Assembly (NCBI GenBank): GCA_036403155.1
Contig: DASWRM010000033.1
Span: 1-64,000, forward strand
Length of the DNA stretch: 64,000 nt
Origin: Gaiellales bacterium
GTDB lineage: Bacteria; Actinomycetota; Thermoleophilia; Gaiellales; JAICJC01
Direction of reading: 5' to 3'
Shown in pieces: positions 1 through 8,700 of the stretch. The notes under the pieces are model-generated. The model ran no database searches, had not been told where the DNA came from, and saw only the letters and a program-made list of their open reading frames with translations. Made by a program: the position numbers and the translations under genes. Position 1 is the first letter of the stretch, and each line of letters opens with the position of its first letter.

Positions 1-1674
1 ACGACGTTTCAGGGCAACACGCTGGAAGCTGTCGCAGCGGTGTCGGCGACGTCCGTGCTTACGGTCGGTTTCCAGCATGTCGGCCCCGCCACACAAGCGC
101 TGACCGAGCGATACAACGGGACGGTGTGGTCGCTTGTGGTGTCGCCGAATGCCAACGCGTTCTCGACCAGTTTCAACGCGATTGTGGCTGTCGATCCCAC
201 CCATGTGTGGGCGGTTGGCAGATACTTGGCATCGGGGCGTGTGCCGCTGGCTGAGTTTTGGAACGGCAGCCGCTGGCAGGTCGCGCCGGTGCCGGCTCCG
301 GGCGGCGTTCTGGCAGGTGACGCGGAGCTGTTGGATGTGGCGGCCGTGTCGGCGAACGACATCTGGGCGGTTGGCACCGGTCTCACCAACATCAACCATC
401 AGACCGGTAACGCTCCCTTCGCAGAGCACTGGAACGGGATAGCGTGGTCGCTGGTGGCCCAGCCTGTGAGCGACAGTGCCCCGCTTGGGGTCGTGGCTTT
501 GAGCACAAACGACGTCTGGGCGGGCGGCGGCGCCACCAGCACCGGTCGGCTGCTCGAGCACTGGAACGGCAGTAGTTGGACCTCCTCGACACCCGCTGCG
601 AGTGGCCCCGGAGCGGTATACGGATTCGCCGCCTTCTCGTCCTCAGACATATGGGCGAGCGGCGACGGCCTAAGCACCCAGTCGATGGTCGAGCATTGGA
701 ACGGGAGCTCCTGGAGCACCACCAACATCTACCTTCCAGGAACCGGCGGAAACGGCGGAAACCTGGCTGGACTCGATGGCATCTCATCAGCCGATATCTG
801 GGGTGTCGGACACGAATACGGGTCGAACCCGACTCACGGACTGATCTTTCACTGGAACGGCTCTATCTGGTCGCAGTTCAGCTATGGGCAGCCCACGGGG
901 GCGAGTGATGTGCTCAAGAGCGTGAACTCACTCAGCGCCAAGGATGTGTGGCTGGTGGGAAGCCGCACGCCTGCCGGATCATCACTGATCGACAGCGTCG
1001 CCGCGCACTGGAACGGTGCCTCGTGGTCGCGCGTGAACGTGCCGGTCTCGGCGAGCAGTGACGCCCTGAACGACCTCTCAGCCCTTGCAGGCGGATGCCT
1101 GTGGGCGGCCGGCTACGTTCAGCCGTCGCTCCAGGTGCCTCTGGTGCAGCGCCTATGCCCCGTGCAGGTTACAGACACGGGGTTCTCACCGGCCGCCGCG
1201 TCCGCGTCACAGGGCCTGGCCGCGGCCTGGAGCTTCCCGGTCGCAAACATGGCGCCACACACCATCCGGGAGCAGGACGTCGGCCTGTTCACGTCGCCCA
1301 GCATCGTGCCGGGTGGATCGTTCGTGTTCACGCCGTTCGCCGCCGCCACCTACACCATCTTGGAGGACGCCGGCACGCCCGGTCAGCACACAGGCACTCT
1401 CGCCGTGCCACTGAAGGTATCGCCGACCTCGGGCAAGACCACGACAACCTTCACCATCACCATCGCCAGTAAGGCTGCGCCCGTCGGCGACACCTACGAG
1501 TTCCAGGTCGACCCGCCCGGCGCAGCCGGCTTCGCAACCGTCTCGAACGGCACGGCTCGAACGTTCAGCTACACCCCCAACGTCGGACCCGGCACATACG
1601 TCCTCCAAGCGCGACTCGACAAGGGCACAACCCACACGGGTTTCTCACCAACCCTCAGCATCACCGTTTCCTAG
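1..1674 (+). CDS. Beta-propeller repeat protein with cupredoxin-like and Ig-like C-terminal domains (5' partial)
   Basis: The frame is open from the first base, so the true start lies upstream of the window; 557 residues are visible. Residues about 1-375 are imperfect repeats carrying 'DVWAVG' and 'HWNGSSW' signatures, as in bacterial beta-propellers. Residues about 388-465 (DTGFSP ... HTI ... GTLAV) look like a small plastocyanin-type fold. The last 85 residues resemble an Ig-like domain. It is likely exported, but the signal peptide would be outside the window. A carbohydrate- or surface-binding role is possible; no catalytic motif is seen. Confidence 0.75.
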   Translation, partial: TTFQGNTLEAVAAVSATSVLTVGFQHVGPATQALTERYNGTVWSLVVSPNANAFSTSFNAIVAVDPTHVWAVGRYLASGRVPLAEFWNGSRWQVAPVPAPGGVLAGDAELLDVAAVSANDIWAVGTGLTNINHQTGNAPFAEHWNGIAWSLVAQPVSDSAPLGVVALSTNDVWAGGGATSTGRLLEHWNGSSWTSSTPAASGPGAVYGFAAFSSSDIWASGDGLSTQSMVEHWNGSSWSTTNIYLPGTGGNGGNLAGLDGISSADIWGVGHEYGSNPTHGLIFHWNGSIWSQFSYGQPTGASDVLKSVNSLSAKDVWLVGSRTPAGSSLIDSVAAHWNGASWSRVNVPVSASSDALNDLSALAGGCLWAAGYVQPSLQVPLVQRLCPVQVTDTGFSPAAASASQGLAAAWSFPVANMAPHTIREQDVGLFTSPSIVPGGSFVFTPFAAATYTILEDAGTPGQHTGTLAVPLKVSPTSGKTTTTFTITIASKAAPVGDTYEFQVDPPGAAGFATVSNGTARTFSYTPNVGPGTYVLQARLDKGTTHTGFSPTLSITVS

Positions 1675-1727
1675 CCAGCCAGCTTGCGGGAACCCCAAAG
1701 TCCAAGAGACGGCGGCGACGGAGGGAG

Positions 1728-1829
1728 ATGTCTGCTACGTGGCGACTGCTTACCCTCGCCATGCTGCGCGGATCGACTTCTCCACGACCGTCGCCCGGTG
1801 CGAATCCTGAAGGGGATGAGCGCGATTGA
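1728..1829 (+). CDS. Possible 33-residue peptide
   Basis: An ATG preceded by a GGAGGGAG ribosome-binding-like sequence opens a 33-codon frame in the 250-base gap between the two propeller genes. The peptide starts MSATWRLLTLAML and has no recognisable family. Nothing else is seen in this gap. The good Shine-Dalgarno match is the only support, so this is a weak call. Confidence 0.2.
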   Translation: MSATWRLLTLAMLRGSTSPRPSPGANPEGDERD

Positions 1830-1926
1830 CGATCCACGGGCAGTCACCTCATGGCTTCGTTGAGCGGAGTTCCCGCGATTGTGCGGTTCGAATAGTGACC
1901 GATTAGCTCCATGAGCCCGGTCGGGC

Positions 1927-3498
1927 TCAGCGCCCGATGGCGTAGAGCGTGGCGTTGTTGATCGCGTACACCGTGCCGTCCGGGCCGATCAGGGTGGGGG
2001 TGTAGGCCTCTGGGCGCGGCGGGTTGAGGTGGATCTGCTCGGCGAACGTGTTGTCGGCCAGGTCCCAGCGGTAGAGGACGCCGTCCTCGCTGTTGACGAT
2101 CACCGAATCGTCGGCCGTGTCGACGACGGCGCTGTTGATGCACCACTCATACGGCGCTCCGGCGGGTGTGCCGGGTTCGTGCGCGGGCGACAGGATGGTC
2201 TGGACGGCCTTCATCACCTCGGTGTCGGCGAAGGGGTCTTTCTGCCTTGCGCGGGGATCGAGCACGGCGACACGGTTGTGCCCGTTTCCGTGCGGCCCGA
2301 TGCCGAGATAGTTGTTGTACTTCGACACGAGCAGGTACGGCGAGCTTCCGTGGTAGCCCGGCGCCGCGCGGGCAGGCAGCACCGAGACGGTGGTGTCCCA
2401 GCCGAATGACCCGGGCGTCTTCGTCTCGGTCAGGCTGGCGTTGTAGTGCAGCAGCCAGCCGCGGTCATCGTGGTTGGGGAACGGGTTCTCGAGGACTCCG
2501 TAGTACACGTCTCCATCGGGTCCGACGGTCGGTGACGCGGACGAGCTTGTCGAGATCGCGGCCGGCCGGCCGCTGACCGGATCCTTCAGCAGGACGTGGA
2601 ACCTGGGCTTGAGCGTGGTGGCGTCGAGCCCGACCAGGATGCCGCGGGTGGGACTGGTGACGGTGATGTAGATGGTCGTGCCGGAAGGCGACAGTGCCGG
2701 GGCGCAGTTGAGGGCCACGTCGTCGTAGGCGGCGTTGCCGGCCGCCGCGGCCGCCGTCGTCCAGGTCGCGTGACCATGGGCATCGATCCGGGCGATCCCG
2801 CTGGACAGGTGCGCTGGTGTCGAGCCAGACACGCTGAAGCCGAAATACACCGACCCGTCGGGTCCCGCGGTCAGGGGCGTGGTGATGTGCACTGCCCTGC
2901 CGTAGGCCGACCGGTGGGCTCGCCACTGAGCTGCTCCGTAGAACACCCGCCGCCGCACCGCACCGGCCGTCCGGTTCGCGTGCGTGCGCATCAGCACCGT
3001 CCCCCCTGCACCGGCCACCGCGAGGGCCGCCCTGGGCGTCAGCACGGCGGGCAGCGGCGGCGTCCACGCGCCGAAGCCCCCGGTGAATGCAGGCGGTCGG
3101 TAGTCGGTGTCGAGCGACCAGCGCCGGGCGCCGCTCGTCCCGGAATAGGCGACGACCCGGTACCCGGCCCTGCCGCTGACCCGGGTTGGGACGAGCACGG
3201 TGTTGGCCGCGGTGATCATGGGCGAGCCGTAGTGGATCAGCAGCTCCCCGAACTGCACATCGGGGGCCAGATCGACCTTCGCCCTCCAGCGGACCCGGCG
3301 AAACGGCTGAGGTCGCCGCGTGGCCACTGCGGTGTGCTGGGCGTTTCCGGCGAAACCCGCCCATTCGACCGCGGACTTCCTGCCACCGTGGTGCAGCTGA
3401 GCAGACGGCTTGAGCGGCGCGGCGGTGACCGGGGCTGAGGTGACAGCCAGCAGCCCGGTGAGTGCGAGGGCGACGCGCCATGTGCAGCGGCTCACCAT
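1927..3498 (-). CDS. Secreted PQQ/WD40-like beta-propeller protein
   Basis: This 523-residue protein has a clear signal peptide (residues 1-27, hydrophobic core then VTAAP). It carries repeated 'GPDGxVY' blades (for example TAGPDGSVYFG, TVGPDGDVYYG, LIGPDGTVYAI), the usual signature of PQQ-like quinoprotein or SMP-30-type propellers. No cofactor ligands can be assigned. A GATACT -10-like box lies 8 nt upstream of the ATG, close to the leaderless spacing seen in this window. It stands convergent to the first propeller gene. Function unknown; probably an extracytoplasmic binding or scaffold protein. Confidence 0.75.
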   Translation of the reverse strand: MVSRCTWRVALALTGLLAVTSAPVTAAPLKPSAQLHHGGRKSAVEWAGFAGNAQHTAVATRRPQPFRRVRWRAKVDLAPDVQFGELLIHYGSPMITAANTVLVPTRVSGRAGYRVVAYSGTSGARRWSLDTDYRPPAFTGGFGAWTPPLPAVLTPRAALAVAGAGGTVLMRTHANRTAGAVRRRVFYGAAQWRAHRSAYGRAVHITTPLTAGPDGSVYFGFSVSGSTPAHLSSGIARIDAHGHATWTTAAAAAGNAAYDDVALNCAPALSPSGTTIYITVTSPTRGILVGLDATTLKPRFHVLLKDPVSGRPAAISTSSSASPTVGPDGDVYYGVLENPFPNHDDRGWLLHYNASLTETKTPGSFGWDTTVSVLPARAAPGYHGSSPYLLVSKYNNYLGIGPHGNGHNRVAVLDPRARQKDPFADTEVMKAVQTILSPAHEPGTPAGAPYEWCINSAVVDTADDSVIVNSEDGVLYRWDLADNTFAEQIHLNPPRPEAYTPTLIGPDGTVYAINNATLYAIGR

Positions 3499-3747
3499 GG
3501 ATTTCGAGTATCCCGGCGCCGTGTGGCAGGGTCAAGGTACGGCTCGTGCCGGAACCTCGTGCGCACCCATCAACGTAGGAGGCCAACGAACACACAGGAC
3601 ACCACCAAGGCGACTGTACGGTTACCCCCACCGATTCCGTGGAGAAGCGCGGATACCGTGGATGTCATGGCCATCGGCCCCATCACACACATTCACCCGT
3701 CGGCACGGCCGGACGCCGCTCCGACAGACGTATCCCGAGAGGTTCAC

Positions 3748-3957
3748 ATGAACACGGTGCTTCATACAGAACCCGTGGACGAAGGGTTCTATTTCAAAGG
3801 CCTGGCGGCCGGTCGAGGAATCAGTCGCGACGAGGCGGTCGACCTGATCGCGCGCGTTCAGCAGGGCGAGGCGAGGATCACGGTCTCGGTCACGACCAGC
3901 GACGGCATCACGCGACCGCTTCCGTTTCGACCGATGCAGATGCTCTACTGCGGGTAG
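3748..3957 (+). CDS. Small hypothetical protein, 69 aa
   Basis: The start is set by a GAGAGG Shine-Dalgarno at 3737-3742, five bases before this ATG. The longer reading frame upstream has no such support. The peptide contains a 'GLAAGRGISRDEAVDLIARVQQGEARITV' type segment (a helix then a strand) and ends in Cys-Gly. I do not recognise a family. There is no signal peptide or membrane segment, so it is likely cytoplasmic. Confidence 0.55.
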   Translation: MNTVLHTEPVDEGFYFKGLAAGRGISRDEAVDLIARVQQGEARITVSVTTSDGITRPLPFRPMQMLYCG

Positions 3958-4043
3958 ACGACACCGTGCCGGGCGCGTGCGCCGCGGCCGGCACGGCCTC
4001 GCCGCTCACCTTCGGTCAAGACGCGGCGGCTGGCATTCGAACG

Positions 4044-4430
4044 TCACTGTCCAGCAGGCGGTTCCCACAGCTCGACCTTGTTGCCGTCTGGGTCGATAAC
4101 CCAGCCGAACTTCCCGTACTCGGAGTCTTCGAACTTGTCGACCACGTTGCACCCCTCTTCCCTGAGGGTGTCCAACAGCGCGCGCACGTCGGCCACTCGA
4201 TAGTTCACCATGAAGGACGCCGTGCCTGGCGTAAACGCAGCGTCGCCGGCGGCCGCTATCGACCATACCGTCGTACCACCCACCGGGTTGCCATGTCCAT
4301 CGGTCCAGCCGAACGACGCGCCGCCCCACTCCTGCACATCGATGCCGAGGTGACGCGCGTACCAGGCTCGCAGTGCCTCCGGGTCGTCTGAGGTGAAGAA
4401 GATGCCGCCTATACCAGTGACGCGGTTCAT
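4044..4430 (-). CDS. VOC-family (glyoxalase/bleomycin-resistance fold) protein
   Basis: This 128-residue protein shows the paired beta-alpha-beta-beta-beta modules of the vicinal oxygen chelate superfamily. The N-terminus is 'GIGGIFFTSDDPEALRAWYA' and the C-terminus is 'DPDGNKVELWEPP', the typical metal-ligand-bearing last strand. The start is the ATG at 4430 with a GAGG about 8 nt upstream. The substrate cannot be read from sequence; relatives include glyoxalases and antibiotic-binding proteins. It is divergent from the oxidoreductase at 4573, with a hexanucleotide repeat in between. Confidence 0.8.
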   Translation of the reverse strand: MNRVTGIGGIFFTSDDPEALRAWYARHLGIDVQEWGGASFGWTDGHGNPVGGTTVWSIAAAGDAAFTPGTASFMVNYRVADVRALLDTLREEGCNVVDKFEDSEYGKFGWVIDPDGNKVELWEPPAGQ

Positions 4431-4458
4431 GTGGTGCCTCGCACGGGATTCGGGATTC

Positions 4459-4490
4459 GTGATCGTGATCGTGATCGTGATCGTGATCGT
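4459..4490. repeat. GTGATC hexanucleotide tandem repeat (5.3 copies)
   Basis: Five perfect copies of GTGATC plus a partial one occupy the intergenic region. They lie 28 bp upstream of the VOC gene start and about 82 bp upstream of the oxidoreductase start. Because the unit is a multiple of three and the repeat is non-coding, a copy change would alter promoter spacing, not a reading frame. Confidence 0.9.
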
Positions 4491-4572
4491 ACGTGAACGG
4501 CCAACCGCCGTCCCCGCGGGATGTCGCCGGGCTACGATCGGCGCCGAATCCCAGCCGCACCACGGAGGTGTC

Positions 4573-5565
4573 TTGGCGCACGAAACCATGCGGGCGGCCG
4601 TCGTCGACGCGTTCGGTCCGCCAGAGCTGATCCAGCTGAGGCACATCCCGCGCCCGAGGCCGGGTCGCGGGGAGCTGCTCGTCGAGGTCGTCGCCGCCGG
4701 CGTGAACCCCGTCGACGCGTCGAACCGTCTCGACGGCAGCTGGGCGGGATTGTCGCCGCCGGTGGTTCTGGGCAGCGACGCCTCTGGCATCGTCGTCGGT
4801 GTCGGGGACGACGTCGACGAGTTCGCGGTCGGGGACGCCGTCTTCTACTTCTCCGACTTCCTCGGGACGCGGCTTGGCTCCTACGCGGAGTACCAGGCCA
4901 TCCTCGCCGACATCGTCGCCTGGAAACCGAAGTCGGTGACGTTTGCTGAGGCTGCGGCGCTGCCGCTGGCGGCCGGCACGGCGTACGAGACGGTTGTCAG
5001 GCGCCTGGCTGTCCGGAGCGGAGAGACGCTGCTGATCCACGGTGCGGCCGGCGGCGTCGGCGGCTATGCCGTGCAGCTCGCCGCCGATCTGGGTGCCCGC
5101 GTCCTTGCCGTCGCGCGCGCCGAGCACGCCGAGTACCTGGCGGGCCTCGGCGCCGAGGCGACGCTCGACTACACCACGGCGGACGTCTCCGAGCTGGTCG
5201 CCCGGAACCACGGCCTCGTCGACGCCGTTGCCGACTTCGTCGGCGGAGAGAGCATCGTCTCCAGCCTGCCGATCGTCGCCGAGGGCGGCCGGCTGGCGAC
5301 CGCCTGCGCACTCGCCGGCGACCTGGACGTTGCGGTCGACCGCAACCTCACGATCCACGGCGTGCTGGTGCGGCCCGACGGGACGCGGCTCGCGGCGCTC
5401 TCCGAGCTGGTTTCGGCTGGTCGTCTGCGGCCGCTGATCCGACGCGAGCTACCGCTCGACCAGGCGGCGGACGCCCACCGCGAGGTGGAGCGGGGCCACG
5501 GCCGCGGCAAGATCGTCCTTCGGGTGCGGCCCGAGCCCGGGACGAGAGCCGCCGAACGTCCCTGA
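4573..5565 (+). CDS. Zinc-independent NADPH:quinone oxidoreductase-like MDR protein
   Basis: This 330-residue medium-chain dehydrogenase/reductase has an N-terminal GroES-like domain (MRAAVVDAFGPPELIQL) and a Rossmann nucleotide-binding motif 'HGAAGGVGGYAVQ' near residue 155. The cysteine and histidine ligands of zinc alcohol dehydrogenases are absent, which fits the quinone-reductase subgroup. I chose the TTG at 4573 because GGAGG lies four bases upstream. The ATG at 4588 would have no Shine-Dalgarno, but it matches the usual family N-terminus and remains an alternative. Confidence 0.85.
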   Translation: MAHETMRAAVVDAFGPPELIQLRHIPRPRPGRGELLVEVVAAGVNPVDASNRLDGSWAGLSPPVVLGSDASGIVVGVGDDVDEFAVGDAVFYFSDFLGTRLGSYAEYQAILADIVAWKPKSVTFAEAAALPLAAGTAYETVVRRLAVRSGETLLIHGAAGGVGGYAVQLAADLGARVLAVARAEHAEYLAGLGAEATLDYTTADVSELVARNHGLVDAVADFVGGESIVSSLPIVAEGGRLATACALAGDLDVAVDRNLTIHGVLVRPDGTRLAALSELVSAGRLRPLIRRELPLDQAADAHREVERGHGRGKIVLRVRPEPGTRAAERP

Positions 5566-5597
5566 CCCGGCGACCATAGCGGCGGCCGGTTGGCGAT

Positions 5598-6254
5598 TCA
5601 GCCTGAGTCCGGCGGCCGCACCGGCGTGGCATCCGGACGCGGGTGGTTGCCGATCGTGTACTCGTCCAGTGCGGACTCGTCCATGCCGAAGAGGTGCCCG
5701 AGCTCATGCAGCAGCGTCTCGTGCACGACGCGTCGCAGATCCTCCGGGCGGCCGGCGCTGCGGATGATCGGTGTCCGGTAGAGGGTGATCTGCTTCGCGC
5801 CCATCGTGCGGCTGTAGAGGCCGAGCGTGAGTGGCGAGCCGTCGCGCTCGTCCTGCACGGTGATTGCGACGTTCGCCTGCTCGATGTCGCGCCTGACCCA
5901 CTCGGGGAGGGAGTCCAGATCGCGCTCGAGCGTGTCCGCGAACTCCTGCTCGGAGCACTCGAACGGCAGCGTCCGGTTCATGAGTCGCTCGAACCGGCGC
6001 TGCCGCTGGTCGATCGCCACGTTCTCGCGGTGCACCTGGGCGGCATCGCGCTTCATCTTGGCGGTCGCCGCCCAGATCAGCAGGAAGACGATCGGCAGCA
6101 GCGGCGCGAAGACGGCCGGGCTCGGGCTACCCGGGCTCGCGCGGTGGTACGGCTCGATCGTCAGCGCTCCCATGACGCCCAGACCGAGGGTGATGAACAC
6201 CGTCGTCCACGGATCGCCGCCGGCGAAGATGCCACGGATGCGTTGCCACACCAT
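5598..6254 (-). CDS. Membrane-anchored zincin-like metallopeptidase (Zincin_1 type)
   Basis: The 218-residue protein has two hydrophobic segments near the N-terminus (about 17-36 and 49-66) followed by a soluble domain. That domain contains the HExxH zinc motif in 'HETLLHELGHLFGMDE' (about residues 176-192). The third acidic ligand follows at the expected distance for the PF06262-like minimal zincins. The soluble domain is about the usual length of that family. A TACGCT box sits exactly six bases before the ATG, supporting this start as leaderless. Substrate unknown. Confidence 0.8.
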   Translation of the reverse strand: MVWQRIRGIFAGGDPWTTVFITLGLGVMGALTIEPYHRASPGSPSPAVFAPLLPIVFLLIWAATAKMKRDAAQVHRENVAIDQRQRRFERLMNRTLPFECSEQEFADTLERDLDSLPEWVRRDIEQANVAITVQDERDGSPLTLGLYSRTMGAKQITLYRTPIIRSAGRPEDLRRVVHETLLHELGHLFGMDESALDEYTIGNHPRPDATPVRPPDSG

Positions 6255-6260
6255 GCGCTC

Positions 6261-6266
6261 AGCGTA
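6261..6266 (-). promoter_or_regulatory. -10 box (TACGCT) of leaderless zincin mRNA
   Basis: Six bases separate this TANNNT hexamer from the ATG at 6254, placing the expected transcription start on the start codon. Confidence 0.5.
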
Positions 6267-6389
6267 GAGGGTGAACGCAAGGGGACGTGCCTCGGGTCAC
6301 CCATACGAGGGATCACCACCCGAAGGCCGCCAGAGGGAGGATGGCTGTGAAGGGTCGGCAGCCCCGCCCCACATGCCGATATCCACCGC

Positions 6390-7220
6390 ATGAACCGACT
6401 CCAACGCTCCTTCCGCCTGTTCTCGGCCTCGCTCGCGGTCGTCCGCGAGGATCGCAGCCTGCTGATGTTCCCGATCCTGAGCGCCGTCTTCACCGTGATC
6501 GCGGTCGGGCTGATCGTCGTTCCGACGGCCGCGGTCGCTCTGGCCGGTGGGAATGACCGGCAGGCTGGCGAGATCGTCCTGCTGGCAATGCTCGTATCCG
6601 GCTACTGCGCGACCGCGGTGGCGACGTTCTTCAACGTCGCGCTCGTGAGCTGTGCAGCCGAACACTTCCGCGGGCAGCCGACGAGCGTCGCCGACGGCCT
6701 GCGCGCCGCCGGCCGCCGCCTCGGCCCGATCCTGCTCTGGGCGCTGATCGCCGCCGCTGTCGGCGCGATCGTCAGGTCGGTCGAGCAGCGCGCGGGCTTG
6801 GTCGGATCCATCGTCGCCGGCCTCGCCGGTGCCGGGTGGTCGGTGGCGACCTACTTCGTCGTCCCGGTGCTCGCCTTCGAACAGGTCGGTCCGATGGATG
6901 CCGTCCGCCGAAGCGTCGAGACCGTGCGCCGCTCGTGGGGCGAGAGCCTGATCGGAAACACCGGGCTCGGCATCGCGACCTTCGTCGTGGCGCTCCCCGT
7001 CCTGCTCCTGGGGCTCGCCGGTGCGAGGCAGGTGCCGACCGACCGCGGGGCGGGTGTCGGGCTGCTCGCCCTCGCCGGCGGCCTGCTGGTCGTGCTGATG
7101 GTGGTGAGCTCCGCCCTCGGGCAGGTCTACAAGACCGCCGTGTATCTCTATGCCGCGAACGGAGAGGTTGCCGGCTACTCGCAGGACCTGCTCGACGGCG
7201 CGTTCCGGAAAAGGGGCTAA
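6390..7220 (+). CDS. DUF6159-like polytopic membrane protein
   Basis: This 276-residue protein starts 'MNRLQRSFRLFSASLAVVREDRSLLMFPILSAV' and has about six transmembrane segments. The N-terminal basic stretch and the RS-LL-FP motif match proteins annotated as DUF6159. There are also a conserved 'GPMDAVRRSVETVRRSWGE' cytoplasmic loop and a 'VYKTAVYLYA' C-terminus. The function of the family is not known. GATATC lies at the -10 position relative to a start at the ATG, so leaderless expression is possible. Confidence 0.8.
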   Translation: MNRLQRSFRLFSASLAVVREDRSLLMFPILSAVFTVIAVGLIVVPTAAVALAGGNDRQAGEIVLLAMLVSGYCATAVATFFNVALVSCAAEHFRGQPTSVADGLRAAGRRLGPILLWALIAAAVGAIVRSVEQRAGLVGSIVAGLAGAGWSVATYFVVPVLAFEQVGPMDAVRRSVETVRRSWGESLIGNTGLGIATFVVALPVLLLGLAGARQVPTDRGAGVGLLALAGGLLVVLMVVSSALGQVYKTAVYLYAANGEVAGYSQDLLDGAFRKRG

Positions 7221-7307
7221 CAGGGCAGCGTGGCCGGGGGTTGCCAATGGCCCCGGCTCGTGGCACCCTGGTCGCGACACGAACGTGCGACCCGGGAGGG
7301 GGTCCCG

Positions 7308-8333
7308 ATGAGAACGCTTCTCCGCCGTCTCACCGCCTGCGCGGCGATGACGGCCGTGCTCGCCGCAGGTGCCGGTGGGAGCGCCGTTGCCGCAACGGCG
7401 CTCCCGGCACACGTGTACGCGCCGTACTTCGAGACCTGGACGACCGACAGCATCGCCTCGACCGCGCAGCAGTCCGGCAGCAAGTACTTCACGCTTGCCT
7501 TTCTCGAGACCTTGAACAGGCGCTCGTGCACGCTGGCCTGGAACGGGAGCAGCTCGCAGCCGGTGTCGGGCGGTCGCTACCTGTCGGACATCGCCGCCCT
7601 GCGCGCCACCGGCGGTGACGTCGTCCTCTCGCTCGGCGGCTGGAGCGCCGACCAGGGTGGCACCGAGATCGCCGACTCGTGTACCAGCGTCTCGCAGATC
7701 GCCGCCGCCTACGAGCAGGCCATCACCACGTACAACGTCTCTCGCCTCGACATGGACGTCGAGGGCCGCTCCCTGAGCAACACGGCCGGCATCGATCGCC
7801 GCAACAAGGCGATTGCGATGACCGAGGCGTGGGCGGCCGCGAATCGGCGGCCGCTGCAGATCAGCTACACGATCCCCACCTCGGCGACCGGGCTGGAGGC
7901 GACCGGCGTCGCGATCATGCAGAACGCGGCGGCCAACGGCGCGCGGATCGACACCGTGAACATCATGGCGTTCGACTACTACGACCACACGACCACCAGG
8001 ATGGCGACGGCCGCCGAGAACGCGGCGACCGGGGCGGTGTCGCAGCTGCACTCGATCTACCCCGGCAAGACCACCGCCCAGCTCTGGGCGATGATGGGGA
8101 TCACGTTGATGCCGGGCATCGACGACTACCCGAAGAAGACCGAGGTGACGACCGTCGCCGATGCCCAGGCCGTCGAGGCGTTCGCCACGTCGAAGGGCGC
8201 GAACACGCTGTCCATCTGGGCGATCCAGCGCGACAACGGAGCCTGCGCCGGCAACGGCGGCGCCAACGACTGCTCCGGCATCGCGCAGAACACGTGGGAC
8301 TTCAGCCACTCGCTGGAGCCCTTCACCGGATAG
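7308..8333 (+). CDS. Secreted GH18 chitinase
   Basis: The 341-residue protein begins with a signal peptide (residues 1-28, ending AVAATA) and then a single GH18 TIM barrel. It shows the SxGG-type strand 'VVLSLGGWS' and the catalytic DxDxE-type motif 'LDMDVEG' with D148, D150 and E152. E152 is the predicted acid/base. A GGGAGGGGG Shine-Dalgarno precedes the ATG. No carbohydrate-binding module is attached. The composition and barrel match the bacterial chitinase subgroup that includes Streptomyces ChiC-like and ChiD-like single-domain enzymes. It would hydrolyse beta-1,4-GlcNAc polymers outside the cell. Confidence 0.88.
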   Translation: MRTLLRRLTACAAMTAVLAAGAGGSAVAATALPAHVYAPYFETWTTDSIASTAQQSGSKYFTLAFLETLNRRSCTLAWNGSSSQPVSGGRYLSDIAALRATGGDVVLSLGGWSADQGGTEIADSCTSVSQIAAAYEQAITTYNVSRLDMDVEGRSLSNTAGIDRRNKAIAMTEAWAAANRRPLQISYTIPTSATGLEATGVAIMQNAAANGARIDTVNIMAFDYYDHTTTRMATAAENAATGAVSQLHSIYPGKTTAQLWAMMGITLMPGIDDYPKKTEVTTVADAQAVEAFATSKGANTLSIWAIQRDNGACAGNGGANDCSGIAQNTWDFSHSLEPFTG

Positions 8334-8399
8334 GACGGGCCGACCACGTGCCGGCCGCCGCGTGCAGGACTCGGGCGGTCGGCACCTAACTACTGCGCC

Positions 8400-8543
8400 A
8401 TGCGATTCGAGCCAACGTATGGCGTGACGCGCGCCGCGCCGAAGCCGCGAGCCTGGCTTCGGCTGCTCGCGCTGGCGTTGATCGTCGCGGTGCTGTGGGG
8501 CGTGATCCTCGCGGGCGTCGTGGTCGTCGCCCGCGCGGTCTGA
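8400..8543 (+). CDS. Small single-pass membrane protein, 47 aa
   Basis: This 47-codon frame encodes a basic N-terminal 20 residues followed by one hydrophobic helix (LRLLALALIVAVLWGVILAG). A TAACTA hexamer ends seven bases before the ATG, matching the leaderless promoter layout of neighbouring genes. I do not recognise a family. The combination of a membrane helix and a promoter box makes it more likely real than chance. Confidence 0.5.
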   Translation: MRFEPTYGVTRAAPKPRAWLRLLALALIVAVLWGVILAGVVVVARAV

Positions 8544-8700
8544 CTGCGCGGCCGAACCCGAGCGCGCCCCATCCGTCGCGGTACCGAGGCCGCGGTCTCC
8601 CGTCCGCGGTGATCCGCTCGCGGCATCCCTGCGTACTACCGAGCGAGACCGGACGCCATCGGGGCTTCCGGGTACGCTGGCCGTTCCCTCGGAGATCGCC

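Noticed and set aside
4459-4490. Phase-variable coding repeat in the GTGATC array
   Set aside because: The array lies between two divergent genes and outside the chosen coding starts, so it cannot shift a reading frame.
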